Shown here: piece after piece, positions 1 through 11,491 of the stretch | Layout: each line of letters starts with the position of its first letter | Position numbering within the stretch: the first letter of the stretch is position 1 | Assembly: GCA_963706425.1 (NCBI GenBank) | Contig: CAVPMN010000001.1 | Span: 496,001 to 560,000, forward strand | DNA length: 64,000 nt | DNA from: CAVPMN01 sp963706425 | Lineage (GTDB): Bacteria; Actinomycetota; Acidimicrobiia; Acidimicrobiales; Acidimicrobilacustridaceae | Direction of reading: 5' to 3' | Made by a program: the position numbers and the translations under genes | Notes under the pieces: model-generated | What the model saw: the letters and a program-made list of their open reading frames with translations, nothing else | Databases searched by the model: none | Told to the model about the DNA's origin: nothing

Positions 1-1987
1 GCGGCGATGGCGAGCGCCTTGTTGCAGGTCTCCGACAGGCCGTCGAGCCGTCGGCCGATCACCTCGCGCACTCCTTCGGGCAGGTTCTCGGCCACGCTCT
101 CGGGCGTGCCGATCCAGCTGTCGCCCTCGTGGCGGATGGCACCGGTCTCCACGAGATGGCGCAGGATCTCGGCCACGAAGAACGGGTTGCCCTCGGTCTC
201 GCGAAAGATCAGGTCGGCGAACTCGCCAGGTGTCTCCTGGCCGCCGACGGCCTCGATGAACGCCTTCACCTCTTCGATGGGCAGACCGCGCAGCAACACC
301 CGCTCGTAGAGACGCTCGCGTCGCAGGGTGGCGATGGTCTCGGCCAAGGGATGGGAGCGTTCGAGCTCGACGTCGCGATAGGTGCCCACGATCAACAGAC
401 GCGACTGGCCGTGCCGGCGCGGCGAGGTGGGTGAGCAACAACAACGTCGGCTTGTCGGCCCAGTGCAGGTCGTCGAGCACGATCATCAGCGGGCGGATAC
501 GCGTAGCGGCCGTGAGGAAGGCGTGCACGCCTTCGAAGAGCCGGTGGCGCTCGGCGTCACCTTCGAGGGGTGGCAGCTGGGGAAGCTGTGGGAAGCGGTC
601 GCGCAGCTCGGGGACGATGGCCGCCACCTCCGCGCACCCGGCGGCCGGGTCGAGCAGATGGCCGTCGTCGGAGATCTCGCGCACGAACGCCCGCAGCGCC
701 TCGACGAACGGCAGGTAGGGAACGCCGATCTCCCCCTCGTAGGAGTGACCCCACAGCACGTGCGCTGCCGCGCATGGCCGCGTAGACACCGAGCTCCTCG
801 ACCGTGCGGGTCTTGCCGATGCCCGGCTCGCCCACCACCATCGCGATGCGCGTGTGACCCGTGAGCGCTTCGTCGCACGCCGCCCGCAACGTGTCGAGCT
901 CGTTGGTGCGGCCGACGAAACGGCCCCAGTCGGCCAGCGCCGCCGGGCTGCGGGTGTCGGGCGCGGCCTCGCCGGTCGGAGCGACGGAGGCGATGCCAGC
1001 CCTGGCTTCGCGGAGCAATGACAACGCATCGGCTCCCGAGGCGGGCCGGGCGTTCGGGTCCTTCTCGAGCAGCTTCAGCACCAGCTTGTCGACCCGATCA
1101 GGCACGTCCGGGTTGTGGAACCGTGGCGAGACCGGAGCGTTGTTGAGGTGCTGGCTGATGACCGACACGGCATCGTCACCGAGGAACGGTGGCCGACCGC
1201 ACAGCAGCTCGTAGAGCAGAGCGCCGAGCGAGTAGAGATCGGAGCGTGGGTCGGGCTCGCGGCCGAGCGCCTGCTCGGGGGCGAGATAGGCGAGCGTGCC
1301 CAGCACGGTGCCCTCGCTGGTGATGCGACTGGCGTCGACGTCGGCGGCCAGTCCGAAGTCGCCGAGCCGGCCGCTGCCGTCGCCGTCGAGCCAGACGTTC
1401 GCCGGCTTCACGTCGCGGTGCACGATGCCGAGCCCGTGGGCGTGGGCCAGCGCCGAGGCGAGCTGCTCGGTGAGGGTGAGGGCCCGATCGAGCTCGAGTC
1501 GGCGGCTGGGCATGGCCTCGAGATGCTCGGCGAGCGAGCCTCCGCTCATGTACTGACTCACGATGAACGGGGTGCCGTCGGCCTCCTCGCCCACATCGAA
1601 GACGGTGACGATGTTGGGGTGGTCGCCCAGTCGCGCCATGGCCTGCGCCTCGCGCGTGATGCGGACCCGCCCGCCGGTGTCGAGTCCGTCGGTCTTGACC
1701 ACCGACACCGCGACCTCACGAGCCAGTCGCTCGTCGAGGGCCAGGTAGACCCGCTTGCGCGATCCCTCACCGAGCAGCCGCTGCGTGCGATAGCGGCCCG
1801 CGCCGAGGGTGACCGGGAGCTGCACTGATGGGGCGTCGAGGGGCGGAGCATCGAGCGGTGCGCCGCAGCCGCCGCAGAAGCGGTTGCCTTCGGCGTTGTC
1901 ATGTCCACACGCTCCGCAGTGCACCTCGCCCGCTCTCCCCGTCGTGGCGACCCTCCAGGTTGCCGAACCTCCATCATGGCAGCGCAA
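1..1987 (-). CDS. Ser/Thr protein kinase fused to an AAA/LuxR-type ATPase (3' part outside window, frameshifted)
   Basis: The N-terminus carries a zinc ribbon (Cys24, 27, 38, 41 counted from the TTG at 1987), followed by a complete Hanks-type kinase domain: glycine loop GEGSRKRV near 73-80, probable ATP lysine Lys98, HRDVKPAN at 190-197, DFG at 210-212 and an APE-like LAPEQ. A signalling ATPase follows, with Walker A VVGEPGIGKTRT and, further on, the ETEGNPFFVAEILRHL motif typical of cyclase/LuxR-associated ATPases. The reading frame breaks near 780 and again near 420, but the motifs continue to position 1, so the gene is open at the window edge. A GTG at 1924, after a GGGAGAG-like stretch, is an alternative start just before the zinc ribbon. 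It is probably a cytoplasmic sensor kinase; partner and target are unknown. Confidence 0.85.
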
Positions 1988-2017
1988 GGCGGCAGGTGCG
2001 CCGGGGGTGCGTTGGGA

Positions 2018-3915
2018 TCAGGCGACGTCGACGGCGGGGGCGGCGAACTGGGCCTGGTAGAGCCGGGCGTAGGCGCCGTCGCGCTCGAGCAGCTCGTCGT
2101 GCGAGCCCTGCTCGACGATGCGCCCGGCCTCCATCACCAGGATGGTGTCGGCGTCGCGGATCGTCGACAGGCGGTGGGCGATCACGAAGCTGGTGCGGTT
2201 CGATCGCAGCGCCGCCATGGCGTGCTGGATCAGCACCTCGGTGCGGGTGTCGACCGAGCTGGTGGCCTCGTCGAGGATGAGGATGGTCGGGTCGGCGAGG
2301 AACGCTCGGGCGATGGTGATGAGCTGCTTCTCGCCGGCGCTGACCGTGCCGCCTTCGTCGTCGAGCAGCGTGTCGTAGCCGTCGGGCAGCGAGTGCACGA
2401 ACCGGTCGACGTAGGTGGCCCGGGCCGCCTCGAGGATCTCGTCCTCGGTGGCGTCGAGCCGCCCGTAGGCGATGTTCTCGCGGATCGTGCCGCCGAACAG
2501 CCACGTGTCCTGCAGCACCATGCCCATGTTCGAGCGCAGCTCGTGGCGGCGCATCTTGGCGATGTCGTGGCCGTCGAGCGTGATGGCGCCGCCGTCGAGC
2601 TCGTAGAAGCGCATGATGAGGTTGACCAGCGTGGTCTTGCCGGCGCCCGTCGGGCCCACGATGGCCACCGTCTGCCCCGGCTCGGCGACCAGCGACAGGT
2701 CGTCGATCAGCGGGTTGGCCGGGTCGTAGGAGAACCTCACGTGGTCGAACTCGACCCTCCCCCGCGGCTCGGGATCCTCGAGCGGGATGAGCTCGTCTTC
2801 GGACTCCTCGGGCGCGTCGAGCAGCTCGAACACCCGCTCGACCGAGGCGATGCCCGACTGCATCACGTTGATCATCGACGCCATCTGGGTGAGCGGCTGG
2901 GTGAACTGGCGCGAGTACTGGATGAAGGCCTGGATGTCGCCGATCGTCATCTGGCCCGCCGCCACCCGCAGGCCACCGATGACGGCGATGACCACGTAGT
3001 TCAGGTTGCCGAGGAACATCATCGCCGGCTGGATGATCCCCGAGATGAACTGGGCGCCGAAGCTGGCGGTGAACAGCTCCTCGTTCTTGTCGTTGAAGCG
3101 GGCCTCGACGTCCTTCTGGCGACCGAACACCTTCACCAGCGAGTGGCCGGTGAACGCCTCCTCGACCTGCGCGTTCAGCGCTCCGGTGTGCCGCCACTGA
3201 TCGAGGAACTTCACCTTCGAGCGCTTGGCGATGGCCTTGATCATGTAGATCGACAGCGGCACGGTGACCAGGGCGACGAGCGCCAGCACCGGCGAGATCG
3301 TGAACATCATGATGAGCACGCCGACGAGCGTCAGCAGCGACGTCAGCAGCTGGCTGAGCGTCTGCTGCAGGCTCTGGGCCACGTTGTCGATGTCGTTGGT
3401 GACCCGGCTGAGCAGGTCGCCGCGCGGCTGGCCGTCGACGTAGCGCAGCGGCAGGCGGTTGAGCTTGTCCTCGACGTCGGCCCGCAGCCGGAACATGGTC
3501 CGCTGCACCACGCCGGCGAGCAGGTAGGCCTGCAGATAGGACAGCACCGCGGACGCGATGTAGACGGCGCCGACGGTCAGCAGCACCCGGTGGAGCTCGT
3601 CGAAGTCGATGCCGCCGCCGCCCAACACGCCCTGCACGACGATGTCGGTGGCCTGGCCCAGGATCTTCGGGCCGAGCACCACGAGCGTCACGCTGGTGAA
3701 CGCCAGCACGAGCACCGCGGTGACCGCCGGCCACTGCGGGCCGCAGACGGGCGGCCAGGCGACGGGTCGAGTTCTTGAAGTCCTTCGACCGGTCCATCGG
3801 GATGCCGGCCGCGCCCCAGCGCCCGCCGATCGCGCCGCGACCGTCTTCGGCCGGACGCACGACCTCGTCCGCCTTCGTCGGTGGTGACCGCGGTGGGCTG
3901 CGTGGCGGCGCTCAT
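2018..3915 (-). CDS. ABC exporter half-transporter with consensus ATPase site (frameshifted near N-terminus)
   Basis: This is a type IV ABC exporter: N-terminal transmembrane domain followed by a nucleotide-binding domain with Walker A GPTGAGKTT, signature VSAGEKQL, Walker B ILILDEATSSVD (catalytic Glu present) and the switch His in FVIAHRLST. The start ATG at 3915 overlaps the stop of the upstream transporter gene as ATGA. Two frame changes, near 3870 and 3745, are needed to join the start to the long open frame from about 3715; the joined protein is about 630 residues, normal for the family. It is the last gene of the tetR-ABC-ABC operon and probably forms a heterodimer with the product of the preceding gene. 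Substrate unknown (drug or lipid exporters are the usual role). Confidence 0.88.
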
Positions 3916-5650
3916 GCCGCCTCCTCCGCCGTGAGCTGCGAGGCCACGATCTCGACGTAGGTGGGACACGTGTCGAGCAGCTCGTCGTGGGTGCCCAGCC
4001 CGACCTGGCGACCGTCCTCGATCACGAGGATCTGGTCGGCGGTCCTGATGGTCGAGACCCGCTGGGCCACCACCACGGTGACCGCGTCGGCGACCACCGG
4101 GGCGAGCGCGGCGCGGAGGCGGGCGTCGGTGGCCAGGTCGAGCGCCGAGAACGAGTCGTCGAAGAGGTAGATGCCGGGCCGGCGCACGAGGGCCCGGGCG
4201 ATGGCGAGGCGTTGGCGCTGGCCGCCCGAGACGTTCGACCCGCCCTGGGCGATCGGGGCGTCGAGGCCGCCGGGCATGGCCCGCACGAAGTCGGCGGCCT
4301 GGGCGATCTCGAGCGCCTCCCACAGCTCGTCGTCGGTGGCGTCGGGGTCGCCGTAGCGCAGGTTGCTGGCCACGGTGCCCGAGAACAGGTACGGCTTCTG
4401 GGGCACGAGGCCGATGCGGCTCCACAGCAGCTCGGGCTCGATCTCGCGCACGTCGACGCCGTCGACGAGCACGACGCCGTCGGTGGCGTCGAACAGGCGG
4501 GGCACGAGGTTGAGCAGGCGTGGTCTTGCCGGCGCCGGTGCTGCCGATGATCGCGGTGGTCTCGCCCGGCCACCGCCTTGAAGGAGATGTCGCAGAGCAC
4601 CGGGTGCTCGGCGCCGGGGTAGGCGAACTCGACGTGGCGGAACTCGAGCGAGCTGGTGGGCGCCAGGCTGGTGATGGGCGTGACCGGCGCGACGACCGAC
4701 GAGGCGGTGTCGAGCACCTCCTCGATGCGATCGGCGCTCACCGAGGCACGAGGCATGAGCACGGCGACGAAGGTGGCCATCATCACCGACATGAGGATCT
4801 GGATGAGGTAGCTGAGGAAGGCGATGAGCTGGCCGACCTGCATGTCGCCCGCGCCGATGCGCTCGGCGCCGAACCAGATGGCCGCCGCGCTCGACAGGTT
4901 GAGCACCAGCATCACGGTCGGGAACATGAACGCCATGAGCCGCCCGGCGCGCAGCGAGGTGAGCGGTGAGGTCGTCGTTGGCTCCGGCGAACCGCTCGAC
5001 CTCGTGGGGCTCGCGGACGAAGGCCCGCACCACCCGCATGCCGGTGATCTGCTCGCGCAGCACCTGGTTGATGCGGTCGATGCGGCTCCTGCATGGCCTG
5101 GAACTGCGGCACCATGCGCACGATCACCAGGCCGACGCTGATGACCAGCGCCGGCACGCTCACCAGCAGCAGCAGCGACAGCGGCCCGTCCTCGCGCACC
5201 GCCATGATGACGCCGCCGACGATGGTGATCGGGGCGGCCACCAGCAGCGTGCACGACATCAGCACCAGCATCTGCACCTGGGTGACGTCGTTGGTGATGC
5301 GGGTGATGAGCGACGGCGCGCCGAACGCGGCCGACGTCCTGGGCCGAGAAGTCGGTGACCCGGTGGAACAGCGCACCGCGCACGTCGCGACCGAACGCCA
5401 TCGCCACTCGCGCGCCGAAGTAGACGGCGGCGATGGCGAACGCCACCTGCACCAGGGTGACGCCGAGCATGATCAGGCCGGTGCGCCAGATGTAGGCGGT
5501 GTCGCCGGTGACCACGCCGTTGTCGATGATGTCGGCGTTGAGCGCGGGCAGCGTGAGCGTGGCCATGGTCTGCACGAGCGTGAGGGCCACGACGATCAAC
5601 AGGTCGCGGCGGTAGCGGCCGAGGAAGTCGACCAGGAGCTTGCGCAGCAT
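3912..5650 (-). CDS. ABC exporter half-transporter with degenerate Walker B (several frameshifts)
   Basis: The start ATG at 5650 shares one base with the stop of the upstream tetR. The first about 100 residues read cleanly as an exporter transmembrane domain (LLVDFLGRYRRDLLIVVALT). The frame then changes near 5340, 5090, 4970 and 4570, yet membrane helices, the coupling segment LITRITNDVTQVQ and the ATPase domain follow in order. The signature is VSGGQRQRLAIARAL. The Walker B reads IYLFDDSFSALD, with Asp where the catalytic Glu normally stands, and the switch His position reads VAQRVST (Gln). These are hallmarks of the degenerate half of heterodimeric exporters such as BmrCD or TM287/288. The Walker A lies at a frame break and cannot be read intact. 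The breaks are more likely sequence errors than decay. Confidence 0.82.
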
Positions 5651-6336
5651 CAGGCCGCTCCTCCGCCGTCGGAGGTGGGCGCGCCATCGGACGTGCGCAC
5701 GCCGTCGAGGAAGAGCGACACGATGTCGGCCGACGACAGCGGCTCGTCGAGGATGAGCGCGGGGTGCGTGCCGGCGATGGTCATGCCCCGCAGCAGGTGG
5801 GCGGCTTCGAGGGGATCGCGGCGGATCTGGTCGCGGCTGGGCTCGAACAGCGCGGCCAGGCCGCTGAGATCGGGAGGCAGGTGGCGGGCGGAGATGGCGG
5901 GTCGTCCGTCGGCCAGCGCCAGGGACTCGACGGCGGCGCGCAGCTGGAGGATCTCGGCGAAGCGGCGGCGCAGGATGTCGACCGCTTCGACGAGGCGGGC
6001 CTCGAGGGGCTGGGCGGCGTCGATGTCGGCCAGGGCGGCATCGATGGCCGACATGTCGAACGCCGACTCGACCACGGCCTCGATCAGGCTCTCCTTGTCG
6101 GGGAAGACGCGGAAGATGGTGCCCTCGGCGACGCCGGCGGCCTCGGCGATCTGGCGGGTGGTGACGGCCGGGCCGTGGGCCAGCAGCAGGGGCAGGGTGG
6201 CGGCCACGAGGGCGGCCCGCCGCTCCTCGGCCGGCAGGGCCGCGGCGCGTGCCCGCCCCGTCGACGGGTCGGGCGCCCCGGTGGACGACGGAGAGGACGG
6301 GGGGCTGGATGGTGGGGAGCTGGTGCGGGCGGCCAT
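5650..6336 (-). CDS. TetR/AcrR-family regulator of the ABC exporter operon
   Basis: A 228-residue protein with a TetR helix-turn-helix at about residues 35-80 (ALVAATLPLLLAHG, TTRQIAEAAGVAEGTIFRVF, PDKESLIEAVV). The C-terminal ligand domain is divergent, as usual. A Pro/Ser-rich N-terminal extension of about 30 residues precedes the DNA-binding domain. It is the first gene of an overlapping operon with two ABC exporter genes, and a palindrome lies just upstream of its start, so it probably represses its own operon and perhaps the divergent membrane-protein gene. The ligand is probably a substrate of the exporter (inference). Confidence 0.9.
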   Translation of the reverse strand: MAARTSSPPSSPPSSPSSTGAPDPSTGRARAAALPAEERRAALVAATLPLLLAHGPAVTTRQIAEAAGVAEGTIFRVFPDKESLIEAVVESAFDMSAIDAALADIDAAQPLEARLVEAVDILRRRFAEILQLRAAVESLALADGRPAISARHLPPDLSGLAALFEPSRDQIRRDPLEAAHLLRGMTIAGTHPALILDEPLSSADIVSLFLDGVRTSDGAPTSDGGGAA

Positions 6337-6350
6337 GGCCGAGCCACTCT

Positions 6351-6370
6351 ATGAGTGAGTGCTCACTCAT
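6351..6370. promoter_or_regulatory. Palindromic TetR-type operator
   Basis: Nine-base perfect arms ATGAGTGAG and CTCACTCAT flank a two-base centre (TG). The site sits 14 bases upstream of the tetR start at 6336 and 34 bases upstream of the divergent gene at 6405. Size, symmetry and place between divergent genes fit a TetR-family operator controlling both directions. The half-site TGAGT recurs in the operator-like palindrome beside the second tetR of the window (43531-43544). Confidence 0.75.
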
Positions 6371-6404
6371 TCCAACCTGGCGGCCGAACCGGTAGGTTGC
6401 CCAG

Positions 6405-6785
6405 ATGGACGACCGGGCGCTGGCGCGAGGGGTGGCAATGGGACGAGTGGCCTTCGGCCTGCTGATGCTGCTCATCCCCAACGTCGTGCTGGCCCGCGTG
6501 TCCGACGTGCGCCCCGGCCCGCTGGTGTGGATGTGTCGGGCCTTCGGCATCCGCGACGTGGTGCTCGGCGCCGGCGCGCTGATGGCGCTGCGCGACGGAG
6601 AAGACCCCCAGGCCGCCGCGCACTGGGTGCAGATGGGTGCGGTGGCCGACACCACCGACGCCGTGGCCGCCCTCGTGTGGCACCGCGAGCTGCGGTGGTC
6701 GGGCACCGCGTCGACGTTGGCGCTGGCGGTGCCCGCGGCCGCCGCGGGCCACAAGGCCGCCGCCGGCCTGAAAGCCAACCGCTGA
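6405..6785 (+). CDS. Small integral membrane protein, DUF4267-like
   Basis: A 126-residue protein with about four hydrophobic segments (around residues 14-30, 42-62, 75-92 and 100-118) and conserved-looking stretches CRAFGIRDVVLG and TTDAVAALVWHR. These resemble small DUF4267-type membrane proteins; the assignment is from memory of the pattern, not a search. It is transcribed divergently from tetR across the palindrome at 6351-6370 and is followed after 13 bases by the first dynamin-like gene, so it may lead that transcript. Function unknown. Confidence 0.75.
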   Translation: MDDRALARGVAMGRVAFGLLMLLIPNVVLARVSDVRPGPLVWMCRAFGIRDVVLGAGALMALRDGEDPQAAAHWVQMGAVADTTDAVAALVWHRELRWSGTASTLALAVPAAAAGHKAAAGLKANR

Positions 6786-6798
6786 GGCGGTCCGGAGC

Positions 6799-8320
6799 AT
6801 GAGCGTGTTGAGTACCGACGCGGACGGGGACCAAATCGAGCTGACCGATCGCGTGCTGGCCTTGTGCGACCGGGCTGCCGACCTGTTGTCACCAGGTCCC
6901 GACGCCGACGAGGTCGCGACTCATCCGCGACAAGGTCGTCGAACCCCTGCGCATCGCCGTGGCGGGCCGCATCAAGGCGGGCAAGTCCACCCTCGTCAAC
7001 GCCCTGTTGCGCCAACGCGTCGCTGCGGTGGCCGTCGGGGAATGCACGAAGGTGGTCACCTGGTTTCGCTACGGACACCAGGAGCGCGTCGACGTCCATC
7101 CGAAGGGAGGGCGCTCCATGGTCGATCGGCCTCACCCCGGCCGGCCGACTGCCCGAGCGACTCGGGGTCGATCCGAACGAGCTCAGCCACATCACCGTCT
7201 TCCTCTCGAACGAGACGCTGCGTGCCCTCACCATCATCGACACCCCCGGACTCGACTCGCTCGACACCGCGGTCGAGCGCTGGCCACCGAGGAGCTACTC
7301 GCCCTCGGGCGAGGCGTCACAGCGAGCGGTGGCCGAAGCCGACGCACTGATCCTCCTGTTGCCACACCTGTCGCAGCGAGACGCCGACAGCCTGACCGCC
7401 TTCCAGGAGATGTTCCGCTGGAACAGGTCTCTCGTCGGCCACCACCATCGGCGTCCTCAGCAAGGCCGACAAGGTCGGCGACGACGAGCCCCTTTCGGAG
7501 GCACGTCGACTCGCCGACCGCTACGAGCAGCGTCTCGGCCGGCTCGTGTCCAGCGTCATCCCGGTCGTCGGCCTGCTGGCCGAGACCGCCGACGCCGACG
7601 CCTTCACCGAGGCCGACGCCCATGATCTCCGCACTCTCGCGGCCCTCGATCCGATCGTGCTCGACGATACCCTGCGCGTCGGCAGATCGCTTCCTCGACG
7701 ACGACACGCTCCCCGTACCGGGCCAGCGTCGACAGCACCTGCTCGAGACGCTCGACCTCTACGGCATCGGACGTTGCATCGAGCTACTCAACGCCGGCCA
7801 CGCCCAGACGTCTCAGCTGATCGAGCAGCTGCGTGCTCACGTCGGGTATCGGCCCGCTGCGCGACGCGCTGGTCAGCGCAGTTCGCACGGACGGGCCGGC
7901 GTCCTGAAGGCCCATGCCGCGTTGGCCGATCTCGAGCGCATCTCCTATCGCAACGCGGTCGGCTCCGACGCCGGGGCCGGCGGGCGCTTCGCGACGGCAT
8001 CGAGCAACTCCGGGCGAGCCCAGCGATGCACCAGCTGCGCGAGATGGAAGCGGCCCGCGCCTGGTCGGCAGGCGAGCTCACCCTGCCAGCCGCGTTGGGC
8101 AGCGAGCTCGAGCGGGTCACGTCCCAGATCGACACCCGCGGCAAGCTCGGCCTCTCCCCCGACACGAACGACGCCGACCTGCGCCGCCGCCGCCATGGAG
8201 CGCGCCGGCGCCTGGCTCGGCGTCGTGAACGACCCGCGCACCGATCCGCCCACCCGCCGGGCGGCCACCACCATCCACGAGTCGTACGTCATCGCGTGGG
8301 AGCACTTCGATGGCACCTGA
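6799..8320 (+). CDS. Dynamin-like GTPase 1 (frameshifted)
   Basis: The GTPase core is clear across several frame changes (about 6920, 7120, 7280, 7440, 7680 and 7850). The P-loop is GRIKAGKST, a switch-type CTKVVTW segment follows, the G3 motif is DTPG in IIDTPGLDSL, and the G4-like motif is SKAD in GVLSKADKVG. The rest is mostly helical, and no strong membrane helix is seen. About 500 residues after joining frames. The stop at 8318-8320 overlaps the next start by 11 bases, so the two GTPases are translationally coupled. Paired dynamin-like proteins in actinobacteria (IniA/IniC, DynA/DynB) act in membrane remodelling or envelope-stress tolerance. This pair is likely to do the same, though its neighbours differ from those systems. 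Confidence 0.82.
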
Positions 8321-10184
8321 ACCGGACCACCTCGACGCCGCCAGGCGCGTCCAGGACTTCGCCAACGGGGTGCACCAGATGTGCGTCGCCGCCGGCCGGC
8401 CGGATCTCGCGACCCAGCTGCAACGGGAGGCCGAGCGGTACCGCAGCCGCAGACACGACCGTCGTGGTCGTCGGTGCCGAGAAGGCGGGCAAGAGCCAGC
8501 TCGTCAACGCTCTGCTCGGCGAGACGGTCGTCCCCGTCGGCATCGACACCGGCACCACCACCTACGTCGAGCTGCGCCACGGCCCCGACCCTCGACGGTC
8601 GAGGTGTTCCATGAGGGCGAGGCTGAGTCCCGTCGCGTCGATCCCGACCGGCTCGAGCAGTACGCCACAGCCGATCGCGACGCCCCAGACCAGCGCCGGG
8701 TGAGCGGCATCATCGTGTCGCATCCACACCCGCTGCTGGCCTCGGGCCTGGTGCTCGTCGACACGCCCGGGGTGGGCGGACTCGACAGCTCCCACGCCCA
8801 GTTGACGCTGGCCGCGCTCGCACACGGCCGACATGCTGCTGTTCGTCTCCGAAGCGGGCGCGCCGCTCGGACGCTCTGAGCTCGACTTCCTCGAGCAGGC
8901 CACGCACGCGCATCAACAAGGTCGTGTTCGCCGTCACCAAGATCGACGCGTTCCGCGGCTGGCGCACGATCGTCGACGACGACCGCGAGCTCCTCGGTCG
9001 CCACGCGCCACGCTTCGCCGAACGCTGCCGCTCGTCGGAGTCAGCGCCAAGCTGCGGATGAACGGCGGCCAGCCTCGCTGCCGACGGCCACGAGTCCCGG
9101 GCCGAACGGGCGCTCGCCGACAGCCAGCTGCCCGCGCTGATCGACGTGCTGCAGCGCACCGTCGCCACCAGTGCCGAGGTGAAGCTCGCCAACCTGGTGA
9201 GAGCCGGAGAGCAGGCCCTGGCGAGCGCCGAGGACGTGCTGCACACCAATGTGCGCAGCGCCGAGGCCGACTCGACGGTGGTCGCCGAGCTGCAAGAGCG
9301 AAAGCAGGCCCTCAACGTCGTCACCCAGGCCGCCGCTCGATGGCGGCTCGACCTCGACAGCGAGGCCAAGGCACTGGCGTTCGACTTCGATGCCAAGGTC
9401 GACCTCGGCATCGCCCGGCTCGACCAACAGCTCCAGAAGCAGATCGACGAGACCCGCGAGGCACGGCTCGACTCGATCGTTGCTCGAGATCGACACCGCG
9501 CTCGAGGCGCTCTGGGTCGAGTTGGGGGCCTACCTCAGCACCGAGATCGACGGCGTCGTCGATCGTCTGCTGGCCACGCTCACCATCGACGGCGTCATCT
9601 CTCACGCCGGCCGAGTTGCTCGTCCCCGACCACTTGCGAGAGACCGCCGACGTCCGCAAGGAGCGGGCGCAGGCCACCGACTCGGAGGACTGGGCGGCGA
9701 AGCTGCTGCAGTACTACCCGATCGCGTTCGCCGCGATGATGCCGGTGTCGCTGGCCGGGTTCGCCGGCATCGCCCTCGGCGGGCCCATCGCCTGGATCAT
9801 CGGGGGAGGGGTCGCAGGCGCGATGTTCACCGCCAGACGAAAGCAGGCGGTCTCGACGCGCGACCGCCGGGCTGCGATGGACTACACCCGCTCGACGCTG
9901 GCCGATGCCCGCAAGGCACTCGGCAAGCAGATCGGGCAGGTCCTGGCTGACACCCGACGCCGCCTCGAGGAGGTCGTCAGCACCGCTCTCGCCGAGCAAC
10001 GGGCCCGGCTCGAACAGCAACTGCGCGAGCACGAGGCCCTCGCCCGTCAGGACACCGAGACCCGCAACCGTGCTCGCCAGGAGGCGAACGTCGGCACTCA
10101 CGGAGGCGGCCAGGCTGCAAAGCGCGCGTGCCCGACCTACTCGACCGCCTCGACCCGCCGGGCGGCGGAACGGACGCCGGTCGA

Positions 10185-10191
<7 letters not shown>
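8310..10191 (+). CDS. Dynamin-like GTPase 2 with membrane hairpin (frameshifted)
   Basis: P-loop GAEKAGKSQLVNALLG, a switch stretch with GTTTYVELRHG, G3 DTPGVGGLD and G4 TKID in VFAVTKIDAF. A long helical middle follows, then a hydrophobic hairpin near 9717-9830 (FAAMMPVSLAGFAGIALGG, then AWIIGGGVAGAMF) likely to insert in or paddle onto the membrane. The protein ends in a charged coiled-coil tail rich in Glu, Arg and Gln. Frame changes fall near 8450, 8590, 8820, 8910, 9060, 9480 and 9605. The stop TAG (10189-10191) overlaps the stop of the convergent surface-protein gene. Coupled to dynamin-like GTPase 1, it is probably its hetero-oligomer partner. Confidence 0.82.

Positions 10192-11487
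<1,296 letters not shown>

Positions 11488-11491
<4 letters not shown>

Noticed and set aside
1901..3778. A 625-codon plus-strand frame opposite the ABC transporter genes
   Set aside because: It mirrors the minus-strand ABC ATPase gene, has Asp/Val/Gly/His-rich low-quality content and no motifs; a shadow of G+C-rich codon use.
4022..7267. A 1081-codon minus-strand frame spanning the transporter, tetR and dynamin starts
   Set aside because: It joins pieces of real genes in shifting frames (true transporter segments only at about 4600-4960 and 5345-5650) and reads through the operator and the divergent genes.
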